Source: an uncultured Ectothiorhodospiraceae bacterium (GTDB lineage Bacteria > Pseudomonadota > Gammaproteobacteria > Nevskiales > Oceanococcaceae). Taken from it: DNA of 64,000 bases. Below are positions 33,682 through 42,404 of this stretch, piece after piece. The stretch's first letter is position 1. Each line of letters starts with the position of its first letter. Location of the stretch: the NCBI GenBank assembly GCA_937141935.1, contig CAKZQS010000033.1, forward strand, positions 56,259 to 120,258. Direction: 5' to 3'. The notes under the pieces were generated by a model. The model did not search any database and was not told the DNA's origin. It saw only the letters and a program-made list of their open reading frames with translations. The translations under genes were made by a program, and so were the position numbers.

Positions 33682-34450
33682 ATGGCGCGACGCGCTGGGC
33701 CGGGCCGTGGCGCTGCCCGCACCGCCGCGGCGCGTGGTCAGCCTGTGCCCCTCAATCACCGAGACCGTGGCGCAACTCGCGCCCGGCCGGCTGGTGGGGC
33801 GCACCCGCTGGTGCATCCACCCCGCGTCGGCCCAGGCTGAGGTCGCGGCCTGCGGCGGCACCAAGAACCCGGACCTGGATGCGATTCGCGCGCTCCAGCC
33901 GGACCTGGTGCTGGCCGAAAAGGAGGAGAACCGGCGCGAGGACGTCGAGGCGCTGGCCGGCAGCCTGCCGGTCTATGTCTTCGACGTGCTCGACGTCGAT
34001 GGCGCGCTGGACATGCTCGATACCCTGGGCGCGCTGCTGGCGCGCGAGGCGCAGGCCGCCGCGATGCGGGCGCGCATCGCCCGGGCCTGGGCCGCCCTGC
34101 CGCGGGCCGCGGGCACGCCGGTGCTGTATCTGATTTGGCGGCGGCCGTGGATGGCGGCCGGCGCGCAGACCTACATCGATGCGGTGCTGCGGCGCCTGGG
34201 CCTGTGCAATGTCGCCGCCGCGCTGCCGGGCCGCTATCCGGAGCTGGGTGCCGCGACGCTGGCCACGCTGGAGACACACCGGGTGCTGCTGTCCTCCGAG
34301 CCCTATCCCTTCGCGGCCAAGCACGAGGCCGAGGTGCAGGCCCTGTTTCCGCGGGCCCACATCGAGCGGGTCGATGGCGAGGCCTTCTCCTGGTACGGCG
34401 CACGCATGCGCCCGGCGGCGGACTACCTGGCCGGCTGGCTAAGCCCCTAG
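33674..34450 (+). CDS. Helical-backbone metal receptor, BtuF/TroA-like, without signal peptide
   Basis: A 258-aa protein of the cobalamin/metal ABC substrate-binding fold. It has VSLCPSITET at the start, CGGTKNPDLDAIRALQPDLV and ENRREDVEAL, all typical of the family, and no signal peptide or lipobox. Such leaderless versions are known, with unclear role. It overlaps the permease by eight bases, so the two are probably made together. Its TAG stop shares CTAG with the stop of the convergent MATE gene. No ABC permease or ATPase lies nearby. Confidence 0.8.
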   Translation: MAEWRDALGRAVALPAPPRRVVSLCPSITETVAQLAPGRLVGRTRWCIHPASAQAEVAACGGTKNPDLDAIRALQPDLVLAEKEENRREDVEALAGSLPVYVFDVLDVDGALDMLDTLGALLAREAQAAAMRARIARAWAALPRAAGTPVLYLIWRRPWMAAGAQTYIDAVLRRLGLCNVAAALPGRYPELGAATLATLETHRVLLSSEPYPFAAKHEAEVQALFPRAHIERVDGEAFSWYGARMRPAADYLAGWLSP

Positions 34451-35811
34451 TCGCGCGGGGCGGGGGCGGCTTTGGCCCCCGCAGCGCCGTCCAGACGCCG
34501 GCCCAGCGCGGGCAGGCAGGCGCTCAGGCTCAGGCCCCGGGCCAGCACATAGAGCACGAAGGCGGCCCACAGCCCGGCGTAGCCGGCCAGCGGCTGCAGC
34601 AGCGCCTGGGCGAGGCCGAAGAGGGCGGCGGACAGCAGCGCCATATTGCGCATGGCCACCGTGGCGCCGGCGCCGATGAACACGCCATCCAGCTGGAAGG
34701 CCAGCGTGGACAGCGCGACATAGAGCGCCGGCCACAGCAGGTAGCTGTGTGCGACCTCGCGCACCGGCGTCAGCGTGGTCAGCAGATCGATGACGGTCGG
34801 CCCGGCCCAGGCGACCAGCGCCGCCATCGCCAGCCCGGCCGCCACGGCCAGGTGCAGGCCGCGCGCCAGCGTGCGCCGGTACAGGCCGCGGTCGCGCGCG
34901 CCCAGGGCGCGGCCGACCAGCGGCTCGGCGGCGTGCGCATAACCATCGAGTACATAGGCCGACAGCGACACGAATTGCAGCAGCAGATGGTTGGCCGCCA
35001 GCGTGGCGTCGCCATAGCCGGCGGCGCTGTTCACGAACCAGGCAAAGCTGGCCAGCATCGTCAGCGTGCGCAGCAGGATGTCGCCATTGGCCTTGAGCAT
35101 GCGCCGCAGCGCGACGAGGTCGCGCAGCCGCGCCCAGTCCGGGCTCGGCCCCGGGGCCTCGACGGCCAACACGCGGTGCAGCCGCCACAGCGCATAACCC
35201 AGCGCCAGCCACTCGGCCAGTGCGGTGCCCACCGCGATGCCGGCCAGCCCGAAGCCCAGCACCAGCGCGAAGAGCAGGTCGAAAACGATATTCAGCGCGT
35301 TCAGCAGCAGCTGCACGCGCAGCACCTCGCCGGTGCGGGCCAGGCCGATCAGCACACCCATCAGCGCGAAGGTGGCCAGGCTCGCGGGCGCGCCCCACAG
35401 GCGCAGCGTCAGGTAACGGCGGGCGCCGTCCTCGACCTCGGCCGAGGCGCCAAACAGCTCCAGCGCGAGCAGCGCCAGCGGGGCACGCAGCAGCCACAGC
35501 AGCAGCCCGAAGCCCGCCCCCAGCAGCAGAGCGCGCGCGGCGGCGGCGCGCAGCTCGGCGGCATCGCCGGCGCCATGGGCCGCGGCCACGAAGCCGGTGG
35601 TGCCCATGCGCAGAAAGCCAAAGGCCCAGTACAGAAAGTTGAAGATCAGCGCGCCCAGGGCCAGCGCGCCGAGCCCGGCCACGTCGCCACTGCGGCCGAT
35701 GACGGCCGTGTCGACCAGCCCCAGCAGCGGGGTGGCCGCATTGGCCAGCATGATCGGCCACGCCAGGCTCTGCAGCCGGGTGTAGCCGGGTTCGCCGGCC
35801 GCGGGTTTCAG
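34447..35811 (-). CDS. MATE-family multidrug exporter, DinF type, probable CTG start
   Basis: About 454 aa with 12 predicted membrane segments, in the DinF branch of the MATE exporters, which expel drugs by cation exchange. The N-terminal block ATPLLGLVDTAVIG is diagnostic. The first ATG (35751) would cut off half of helix 1. A CTG at 35811 overlaps the preceding TGA (CTGA), like the ATGA/GTGA junctions elsewhere. It restores the expected KPAAGEPGYTRLQSLAWPIM before the core. No ATG, GTG or TTG occurs in that stretch. Co-directional with the DUF3108 gene. Confidence 0.85.
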   Translation of the reverse strand: MKPAAGEPGYTRLQSLAWPIMLANAATPLLGLVDTAVIGRSGDVAGLGALALGALIFNFLYWAFGFLRMGTTGFVAAAHGAGDAAELRAAAARALLLGAGFGLLLWLLRAPLALLALELFGASAEVEDGARRYLTLRLWGAPASLATFALMGVLIGLARTGEVLRVQLLLNALNIVFDLLFALVLGFGLAGIAVGTALAEWLALGYALWRLHRVLAVEAPGPSPDWARLRDLVALRRMLKANGDILLRTLTMLASFAWFVNSAAGYGDATLAANHLLLQFVSLSAYVLDGYAHAAEPLVGRALGARDRGLYRRTLARGLHLAVAAGLAMAALVAWAGPTVIDLLTTLTPVREVAHSYLLWPALYVALSTLAFQLDGVFIGAGATVAMRNMALLSAALFGLAQALLQPLAGYAGLWAAFVLYVLARGLSLSACLPALGRRLDGAAGAKAAPAPRD

Positions 35812-36554
35812 TCCTCGGGCAGCAGCGACAGGCGGATGACCGGGTCGTCATCCTTGCGCTGCTCGGCCTTGACCAGCCGGTAGTTGCGGCCGGGCTCGAG
35901 CCAGAACTTGGCCTCGCGGTCATCGGCGTCGATGCGCTCGACTAGCAGGGTGTCGAAGCGGCCGGCCGGGGTTTCCACGCTTTCCGGCCCGGTGATGGCG
36001 AAGGTGTAGCTGCCGGTGCCGCGGTGGTCGACATAGGGCAGCTCGATCGGCTCGGCGGCGTCCAGGCGGGCCTGCGACTCCAGCTCGCACAGCCAGCGGC
36101 GCACGCGGATTTGCAACATCAGCGTGTCGGCATGCTCGGGGGTGATCTCGGTCTCGCCGAAGCGCCCGCCGCGCACCACCTGCTCGCTCCAGTCGAATTC
36201 CAGCGCGTAGTTTTCCTTCTCGGCGCCCACGCCGGTGCGGTGCTGGCTGTAACCATAAGCCCGCAGGCGCCCGTCGGGCAGCCGGCAGAACTCGCTGTTC
36301 TGCTCCGCCGGCCCGCTCAGCCAGCGCAGCAGGAAGTGCGGCGTGGCCGTTTGCTGCAGGCGGTAGCAGCTCTCGACGCCGGCACTGGCCAGGCGCACCT
36401 CGCCGGTGCCCAGGCGGGTGTCGCCGCGCTCGACCTCGTAACGCAGCTTGAAGGGCTCCAGCGCGTCGCAGCTGCTGGCCAGGGCCGGCAGCGTGACGGC
36501 ACCGCCCAGGGCGGCGGCGAGGAGGGCGAGCAGGGGGCGGGGGCGGTAGTTCAT
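35808..36554 (-). CDS. DUF3108 periplasmic protein
   Basis: A 248-aa protein with a signal peptide (residues 1-27, ending LPALAS) and a DUF3108 domain over most of the mature part (FKLRYEVERGDTRLGTGEV through FWLEPGRNYRLVKAEQ). The repeated beta-strand pattern resembles outer-membrane lipoprotein-carrier folds. Function is not known. It has mature cysteines at 29, 62, 89 and 156 or close by. It lies 60 bases after the acetyl-CoA hydrolase and is translationally linked to the MATE gene. Confidence 0.85.
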   Translation of the reverse strand: MNYRPRPLLALLAAALGGAVTLPALASSCDALEPFKLRYEVERGDTRLGTGEVRLASAGVESCYRLQQTATPHFLLRWLSGPAEQNSEFCRLPDGRLRAYGYSQHRTGVGAEKENYALEFDWSEQVVRGGRFGETEITPEHADTLMLQIRVRRWLCELESQARLDAAEPIELPYVDHRGTGSYTFAITGPESVETPAGRFDTLLVERIDADDREAKFWLEPGRNYRLVKAEQRKDDDPVIRLSLLPED

Positions 36555-36614
36555 GCGGGCTCAGACCGATGGCGGAGGCGGGTGTTCCACGGCAAGGGCG
36601 GGCGCGGGGCGCGC

Positions 36615-38768
36615 TCAGGCGGCCGCACGCGACCACTCCTGCAGGAACAGGCGCCGCGTGATGTGCTCGGCCAGGCCCTGCGGCTGGCTCAGTTGCAGGC
36701 GTTCCAGCGCCGCCTGTGCCTGCGCGTCGGCAGGTTGGCTGGGGGCGCGCAGGGCGGCCAGCATCAGCTTCCAGCGTGGCGTGGATTCGCTGCGCGCCTT
36801 CAGCCGGGTCAGCGCGGCGCCCAGCGCCTGCTCCTGTTCGGTCAGCTCGGTGCCGAAGGGGAAGCGGGCGTAGGCCCCGGCGCTGCGGCCGGGCGCCAGC
36901 CACTGCGCGAGCCGTTCGGGGGTGTTGCGGCGCCAGGCATCGGGGATCGTGAAGCTGGCGTCGATCTTGTTGGCGGCCTTGGCCTGCGCCAGCAGGGCGT
37001 CCTGGAAGCGGGCGTCGCTGATGCGCAGCGTGCGCCGGATGCACTCGGCATCGGTCTGGCTGCGCAAATCGGCGATGCCGTACTCGGTGATCAGGATGTC
37101 GCGCAGGTGGCGCGGAATAGTGCAATGCCCGTAGTTGTGCACGATGTTGGACTGGGCGTCGGCCCCCTGACCGCGGTGGCTGCGCACCATCAGGATCGAG
37201 CGTCCGGTGAGCAGGTGGTGGGCCTGGGCCACGAAGTTGTACTGCCCGCCCACGCCGGAGATCAGCCGGCCGTCGTCCAGGGCATCGCTGACCACGGCAC
37301 CGAGCGTGGTGGCCATGATGCCGGTGTTGATGAAGCGCGCGTGGATGCGTTGCGCCTTGTACAGCGCCGGGTTGGCATCGAGCTGGTTGATCTTCTCCAC
37401 GCCCTGCATCGAGAACAGATCGCGCTCCGCCTGCGGCATCGCATTGAGCGTCTCGTACATGCTGTTGGGGCCGAGGAAAAAGCCGCCGTGCAGCACCACG
37501 CCATCGCGCAGCTTGTCGCCCAGGCAATGCCGCTTCAGCGCCTCGCGCGACTCGGGGATGGCCAGGTTGGCCATGATCCGCTCGCCGTTCGGGGCGATGA
37601 TGTGGCCCAGCTCGTAGCGGCAGTCATCGCGGAACACGCCGTGGCGCTGCAGGGTTTCGAACTCATGCGTGCGGATGACCCGCTCGCCGAGCGCCTCCAG
37701 GCCATCCAGCAGCGCCGGCGTCAGGGCGTCTGGGTCCACGCGGCCCTGGTTGATCAATGTCTGCAGGTGTTCATCGTCATACACCCGCCGCTTCAGGATG
37801 CCGCAGGCATAGAGCTCCAGAAAGCCGTCGACAAACATCTCGGTGGCGCCGTAGACACCGGCGCCGAAGGGCTCCAGGCCGCCGTGTTCGGCGAGCAGAT
37901 CGGCCTGCTCGGCGGGCGTGCCCCAGTCCTGTTGCAGCCGCTGGTAGAGCGCGTTGTCGCGGTGGCGCATGCAGGTGGCGGCGACGATGGCATCGCCCAG
38001 GGCGCCGATGCCGATCTGCAGCGTGCCGCCGTCGCGGATCAAGGCCGAGGCATGCATGCCGATGGCGTGCTCGACATCGCCAACCGGCTGCTTGGGCGTG
38101 GAGAACAGCCGCTTGTCGAATTCCGGCCCGGCCAGCACCAGGTCGAACTCGCTCTCGGGCACCGCCGCCTCGCGGCCCATGAAGGGCAACCGGGGGTGGA
38201 CCTGGGCCACGCTGACGAAGCGGCGCCCGGCCTCGCGCAGCATGCGGGTCAGCTCGGGCCCGGTGTCCGGGTTGCAGGACAGCGACAGCTCGACGCCCTG
38301 CGGCCCCTCGCGCCGGGCGACGATCTGCGCCACCACGTTGCAGCCCTGGGCAAAGACATCCCGCGCCGCGTGGGTGTAGTTCGAGCAGACATAGTCCTGC
38401 TGCGCGCGCGGCACGCGCAGCCGCGAACCGGGCATGAAGAAGAACTCGCGCAGGCGCACGTTGGGCGGCAGCGTGTTGCGACGCAGGTCCTCGAGGTAGC
38501 TCAATGCCGGCGCATCGGCGTAGACCCGCTCGAGGAAGGGGGTCAGCAGCGCGGCCTCCAGGCCCGGCGCCGGGCGTGGTTTTTCCAGCGACAGCGCGGT
38601 CAGGATCGTCAGCTGCAGGCGGTTGTTCTCGCAGGCGCGGGCATACAGCGCGTTGACCAGCTCCACCGGCTTGCCCAGGCCCAGTGGCAGGCCGATGCGG
38701 ATGTCATGGCCGACGGCCTCGATGATGGCGTCGACGGCGGCGTTGGCATTGTCGTAATGGTGCGGCAC
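36615..38768 (-). CDS. Acetyl-CoA hydrolase/CoA-transferase family protein
   Basis: A 717-aa protein of the acetyl-CoA hydrolase/transferase family, which moves CoA between small acyl groups or hydrolyses it. The N-terminal domain holds GIGALGDAIV, and the C-terminal domain has RFINTGIMATTLGA and SGVGGQYNFVAQAHHL followed by RGQGADAQSNIVHNYG. It is longer than most members (430-630 aa) because of extended segments at the N-terminus and between domains. The acyl substrate cannot be deduced. GTG start with an AGGGAG site. The propionate genes begin only 1.4 kb away on the other strand. Confidence 0.85.
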   Translation of the reverse strand: MPHHYDNANAAVDAIIEAVGHDIRIGLPLGLGKPVELVNALYARACENNRLQLTILTALSLEKPRPAPGLEAALLTPFLERVYADAPALSYLEDLRRNTLPPNVRLREFFFMPGSRLRVPRAQQDYVCSNYTHAARDVFAQGCNVVAQIVARREGPQGVELSLSCNPDTGPELTRMLREAGRRFVSVAQVHPRLPFMGREAAVPESEFDLVLAGPEFDKRLFSTPKQPVGDVEHAIGMHASALIRDGGTLQIGIGALGDAIVAATCMRHRDNALYQRLQQDWGTPAEQADLLAEHGGLEPFGAGVYGATEMFVDGFLELYACGILKRRVYDDEHLQTLINQGRVDPDALTPALLDGLEALGERVIRTHEFETLQRHGVFRDDCRYELGHIIAPNGERIMANLAIPESREALKRHCLGDKLRDGVVLHGGFFLGPNSMYETLNAMPQAERDLFSMQGVEKINQLDANPALYKAQRIHARFINTGIMATTLGAVVSDALDDGRLISGVGGQYNFVAQAHHLLTGRSILMVRSHRGQGADAQSNIVHNYGHCTIPRHLRDILITEYGIADLRSQTDAECIRRTLRISDARFQDALLAQAKAANKIDASFTIPDAWRRNTPERLAQWLAPGRSAGAYARFPFGTELTEQEQALGAALTRLKARSESTPRWKLMLAALRAPSQPADAQAQAALERLQLSQPQGLAEHITRRLFLQEWSRAAA

Positions 38769-38798
38769 CCAAGGCTCCCTGCGCGTGGCCGGTGGATT

Positions 38799-39632
38799 TT
38801 AGCCCGCGGCGGCGCGAGCCAGGCCTGCGTATTCCTGCGGGTCATGGCTGCAGAACAGGCGCAGCTCCGGGCGGTGGGCGGCCAGCTCGCGCAGCCGCTG
38901 CTGGTTGTGCAGCCGCTGGGCGTTGTCCATGGCGATCAGCCGCTCATAGCCGCGCAGGCCCGCCGGCGGTTGACCCTGCGCCGCCAGCGTGGCGTGGTGG
39001 AAATAGGCGTCACCGCAATGCAGCAGCCAGCCCGCCTCGCCGCGCACGGCGATGCCGCTGTGACCGTGGGTGTGTCCGTGCAACGGCAGCAGCAGGATGT
39101 CCTCGCCCAGCTCGGGGATGGCGCGCGCGGCGGCGAAGCCGTGAAAGGCCTCGCCCTCGGGGGCATGGGTCTGCCAGCGGGGGCCATGCGCCAGCTGCGC
39201 CGGCAGGTAGCGCTGGCGCTCCAGAAAGCTGCGCCGGGTGCTGGCCGCCTGCTGCTCGCGCAGGTGCAGGTGCACGGTGGCCTCGGGAAAGTCGCTCAAG
39301 CCGCCGGCATGGTCCAGATCCAGATGCGTCAGCAGGATATGGCGCACGTCGCCCGGGTCCAGCCCCAACGCGACAATCTGGGCCCGGGCCGTGTCCTGCG
39401 GGCGGCGGCGCAGCCCGGCCTGGGCGCGAAACGCAGCCGGCAGGCGGGTGTCGGCGGCCATGTCCGCCTCGCCAAAGCCGGTGTCGACCAGCACCAGCCC
39501 GGCCGGGCTCTCGATCAGCAGCACATGGCAGACCATATGCGCGGGCTCCAGCCAGCCGCCCTCGCCATTGATCAGGCGCCGCGACAGCGGGCACAGCGTG
39601 CCGCAGGAGAGGTGGTGCACGCGCAGGCTCAT
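38799..39632 (-). CDS. Metallo-beta-lactamase fold hydrolase
   Basis: A 277-aa soluble hydrolase of the metallo-beta-lactamase fold. The metal-binding motif is THLDLDHAGG, followed by LHGHTHGHSG and DAYFHHATL carrying the later His and Asp ligands. It resembles quorum-quenching lactonases (AttM/AiiA) and glyoxalase II-like proteins, but the substrate is unknown. Its ATG overlaps the DUF1499 stop. The next gene starts 30 bases on. Confidence 0.87.
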   Translation of the reverse strand: MSLRVHHLSCGTLCPLSRRLINGEGGWLEPAHMVCHVLLIESPAGLVLVDTGFGEADMAADTRLPAAFRAQAGLRRRPQDTARAQIVALGLDPGDVRHILLTHLDLDHAGGLSDFPEATVHLHLREQQAASTRRSFLERQRYLPAQLAHGPRWQTHAPEGEAFHGFAAARAIPELGEDILLLPLHGHTHGHSGIAVRGEAGWLLHCGDAYFHHATLAAQGQPPAGLRGYERLIAMDNAQRLHNQQRLRELAAHRPELRLFCSHDPQEYAGLARAAAG

Positions 39633-40099
39633 CGCGCCGCCTCCACGTAGCCCTCGGCGGCCAGCGCGCTGCGCAGCAGCTCGATGCGGTCGCGGTTGAC
39701 GTCGAAGTCATACCAGCCGATGCGCCCCGAGGAGCGGATGGCGATGACACCCTGCGCCGGCCGGTGCTGCAGCTCCAGGTCGTCGACGTACCAGCCCCAG
39801 GGGCTGACGATTTCCAGGTGCACATAGTCCGGGCGGCGGTCGACGATCTGGCTGCGGGGCAGCGCGGCGGCGGCGCGCACGGCGGCCGGCCAGGCGCCCT
39901 CGGTCTGCGGGCGCAGGCGCAGCGGGGCGATGGCATGGCGCTCGTCCGCGGCGGGCGCATCGGAGCTGCGACAACGTGGCGGGCTGGGGCAGGGCGTGAA
40001 GCCGCTCTGCGTGAGGCCGGTCGAGTGCGCCCGAAACCAGCCGGGGCCGGCGCAAGCGCTTACACTCAGGCTCAGGGCCACTATCCACAGTTGTCGCAT
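39629..40099 (-). CDS. DUF1499 lipoprotein
   Basis: A 156-aa protein with a lipobox (SLSVSACAG, Cys at about 16) and a DUF1499 domain ([24 protein letters not shown] through [20 protein letters not shown]). The role is unknown. I chose ATG 40099 because it gives a proper lipoprotein signal; an in-frame start at 40219 would add 40 residues before it and overlap prpB. First gene of a five-gene minus-strand run ending with the MATE exporter. Confidence 0.85.
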   Translation of the reverse strand: MRQLWIVALSLSVSACAGPGWFRAHSTGLTQSGFTPCPSPPRCRSSDAPAADERHAIAPLRLRPQTEGAWPAAVRAAAALPRSQIVDRRPDYVHLEIVSPWGWYVDDLELQHRPAQGVIAIRSSGRIGWYDFDVNRDRIELLRSALAAEGYVEAAR

Positions 40100-40211
40100 C
40101 CGGTCCGATCCGCGCGGGTGTAGCTGCGCATACTGCCCGGCCTGGCACGGCCCTGCAGCTTGCAGCCCGGCAGCCGCCGCGCAGGCAGGGCGACACGTTA
40201 CGGGAGCAAAC

Positions 40212-41108
40212 ATGAGCAATCAGGCTACGGCCGGCGCGCGCTTTCGCGCCGCGGTGCGCGAGGAGCAGCCGCTGCAGGTCGTCGGGGCGATCAACGCCAA
40301 CCACGCGCTGTTGGCGCAGCAGGCGGGATTTCGCGCGATCTACCTGTCCGGGGGCGGCGTCGCCGCCGGCTCGCTGGGCCTGCCGGATCTGGGCATCAGC
40401 GGCCTGGAGGACGTGCTGGTGGACGTGCGTCGCATCACCGATGTCTGCGAGCTGCCGCTGCTGGTCGACGTGGACACCGGCTTTGGCCCCAGTGCCTTCA
40501 ACGTGGCGCGCACCGTCAAGAGCCTGATCAAGGCGGGCGCCGGCGCGATGCACATCGAAGACCAGGTCGGCGCCAAGCGCTGCGGCCACCGCCCGAACAA
40601 GGAGATCGTCAGCCAGCAGGAGATGGCCGACCGCATCAAGGCGGCGGTTGACGCGCGCACCGACGCCGACTTTGTCGTGATGGCGCGCACCGACGCGCTG
40701 GCCGTCGAGGGCCTGGACGCCGCGATCGAGCGGGCGCGTGCCTGCGTTGAGGCCGGCGCCGACATGATCTTCCCCGAGGCGATGACCGACCTGGACATGT
40801 ACCGCCGCTTTGCCGCGGCCGTCGAGGTGCCGGTGCTGGCCAACATCACCGAATTCGGCTCGACGCCCCTGTACACGGTCGACGAGCTGCGCGACGCCGA
40901 TGTGGGCCTGGTGCTGTACCCGCTGTCGGCCTTCCGGGCGATGAACAAGGCGGCGCAGACGGTGTACGGCGCGATCCGCGGGCAGGGCACGCAGCAGGGC
41001 GTGGTCGAGCTGATGCAGACCCGCGCCGAGCTCTACGAATCCATCGGGTATCACGACTACGAGCACAAGCTGGATGCCGTGTTCGGGCAGACCAAGCAGC
41101 GAAGCTGA
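40212..41108 (+). CDS. prpB: 2-methylisocitrate lyase
   Basis: A 298-aa TIM-barrel lyase that splits 2-methylisocitrate into pyruvate and succinate in propionate degradation. The catalytic loop is [13 protein letters not shown]. The N-terminal [16 protein letters not shown] and DVDTGFG fit PrpB rather than isocitrate lyase. The ATG follows a GGGAGC site. prpC lies nine bases downstream; prpD, acnD and the regulator prpR are not in view. Confidence 0.95.
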   Translation: MSNQATAGARFRAAVREEQPLQVVGAINANHALLAQQAGFRAIYLSGGGVAAGSLGLPDLGISGLEDVLVDVRRITDVCELPLLVDVDTGFGPSAFNVARTVKSLIKAGAGAMHIEDQVGAKRCGHRPNKEIVSQQEMADRIKAAVDARTDADFVVMARTDALAVEGLDAAIERARACVEAGADMIFPEAMTDLDMYRRFAAAVEVPVLANITEFGSTPLYTVDELRDADVGLVLYPLSAFRAMNKAAQTVYGAIRGQGTQQGVVELMQTRAELYESIGYHDYEHKLDAVFGQTKQRS

Positions 41109-41117
41109 GGAGCAGAC

Positions 41118-42269
41118 ATGAGCGAACAAAAGAGCGGCTTCAAGCCGAAGAAATCCGTTGCGCTGTCCGGCGTGGCCGCGGGCAACACGGCGCTGTGCAC
41201 GGTGGGGCGGTCGGGCAACGACCTGCACTACCGCGGCTACGACATCCTGGATCTGGCCGAGGCCTGCGAATTCGAGGAGGTCGCCCACCTGCTGGTGCAC
41301 GGCAAGCTGCCAACGCCGGCCGAGCTGGCGGCCTACAAGACCAAGCTACGGGCGCTGCGCGGGCTGCCGGCTGCGGTGAAGGCCGCGCTGGAGGCCACGC
41401 CGGCCTATGCCCACCCCATGGACGTGATGCGCACCGGCGTGTCGGTGCTGGGCACCGTGCTGCCCGAGAAGGACGACCACAACCACCCCGGCGCCCGCGA
41501 CATCGCCGACCGGCTGATGGCCAGCCTGGGTTCGATGCTGCTGTACTGGTACCACTACAGCCACAACGGCCGGCGCATCGAGGTGGAGACCGATGACGAC
41601 TCGATCGGCGGCCACTTCCTGCACCTGTTGCACGGCAGGAAGCCGCAGGCCTCCTGGGTGCGCGCCATGCACACCAGCCTGACGCTGTACGCCGAGCACG
41701 AATTCAACGCCAGCACCTTTACCAGCCGCGTCGTTGCCGGCACCGGGTCGGATATCTATTCGGCCATCTGCGGCGGCATTGGCGCGCTGCGCGGGCCCAA
41801 GCATGGCGGCGCCAACGAGGTGGCCTTCGAGATCCAGAAGCGCTACGACGACGCCGACAGCGCCGAGGCCGACATCCGCGAACGGGTCGAGCGCCGCGAG
41901 GTGATCATCGGCTTTGGCCACCCCGTGTACACGATCTCCGACCCGCGCAACGAGGTCATCAAGAAGGTGGCGCGCGAGCTCTCCGAGGAGCAGAGCAACA
42001 CCAAGATGTATGCGATTGCCGAACGCCTGGAGTCGGTGATGTGGGAGGTCAAGAAGATGTTCCCCAACCTCGACTGGTTCAGCGCCGTGAGCTACCACAT
42101 GATGGGTGTGCCGACGGCGATGTTCACGCCGCTGTTCGTCATCGCGCGCGCCAGCGGCTGGAGCGCGCACGTGATCGAGCAGCGCATGGACGGCAAGATC
42201 ATCCGCCCCAGTGCCAACTACACCGGGCCGGAAAACCAAAAATTCGTGCCGATCCACGAGCGCAAATAG
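41118..42269 (+). CDS. prpC: 2-methylcitrate synthase
   Basis: A 383-aa citrate-synthase-family enzyme condensing propionyl-CoA with oxaloacetate. Landmarks are [13 protein letters not shown], the His in [23 protein letters not shown] and the Asp region FPNLDWFSA. The close prpB indicates methylcitrate rather than citrate synthase. ATG follows GAGGAG. The gene ends before a strong terminator. Confidence 0.95.
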   Translation: MSEQKSGFKPKKSVALSGVAAGNTALCTVGRSGNDLHYRGYDILDLAEACEFEEVAHLLVHGKLPTPAELAAYKTKLRALRGLPAAVKAALEATPAYAHPMDVMRTGVSVLGTVLPEKDDHNHPGARDIADRLMASLGSMLLYWYHYSHNGRRIEVETDDDSIGGHFLHLLHGRKPQASWVRAMHTSLTLYAEHEFNASTFTSRVVAGTGSDIYSAICGGIGALRGPKHGGANEVAFEIQKRYDDADSAEADIRERVERREVIIGFGHPVYTISDPRNEVIKKVARELSEEQSNTKMYAIAERLESVMWEVKKMFPNLDWFSAVSYHMMGVPTAMFTPLFVIARASGWSAHVIEQRMDGKIIRPSANYTGPENQKFVPIHERK

Positions 42270-42317
42270 CGCCCGGGCCGAAGGCCGCCGGCGCCCCACC
42301 CGGGCCGCCGGGCAAAG

Positions 42318-42356
42318 AAAAGCCCCCGCAACCTCATGGGTTGCGGGGGCTTTTTG
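42318..42356. terminator. Strong intrinsic terminator, bidirectional
   Basis: A 13-bp perfect stem, AGCCCCCGCAACC / GGTTGCGGGGGCT (42321-42333 with 42339-42351), is followed by TTTTTGTT on the plus strand and preceded by AAAGAAA. It thus ends prpC on the plus strand and the M36 protease gene on the minus strand. Confidence 0.92.
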
Positions 42357-42404
42357 TTGGTTTGTGCCTTAAGGAAGGGCGCCGATGAATCAGCGCCGCA
42401 GTCC

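Noticed and set aside
36024..39650. A 1208-codon open frame on the plus strand across four minus-strand genes
   Set aside because: It spans DUF3108, the acetyl-CoA hydrolase and the MBL-fold gene and shows only shadow composition. The minus-strand genes have recognised domains and overlapping start-stop junctions.
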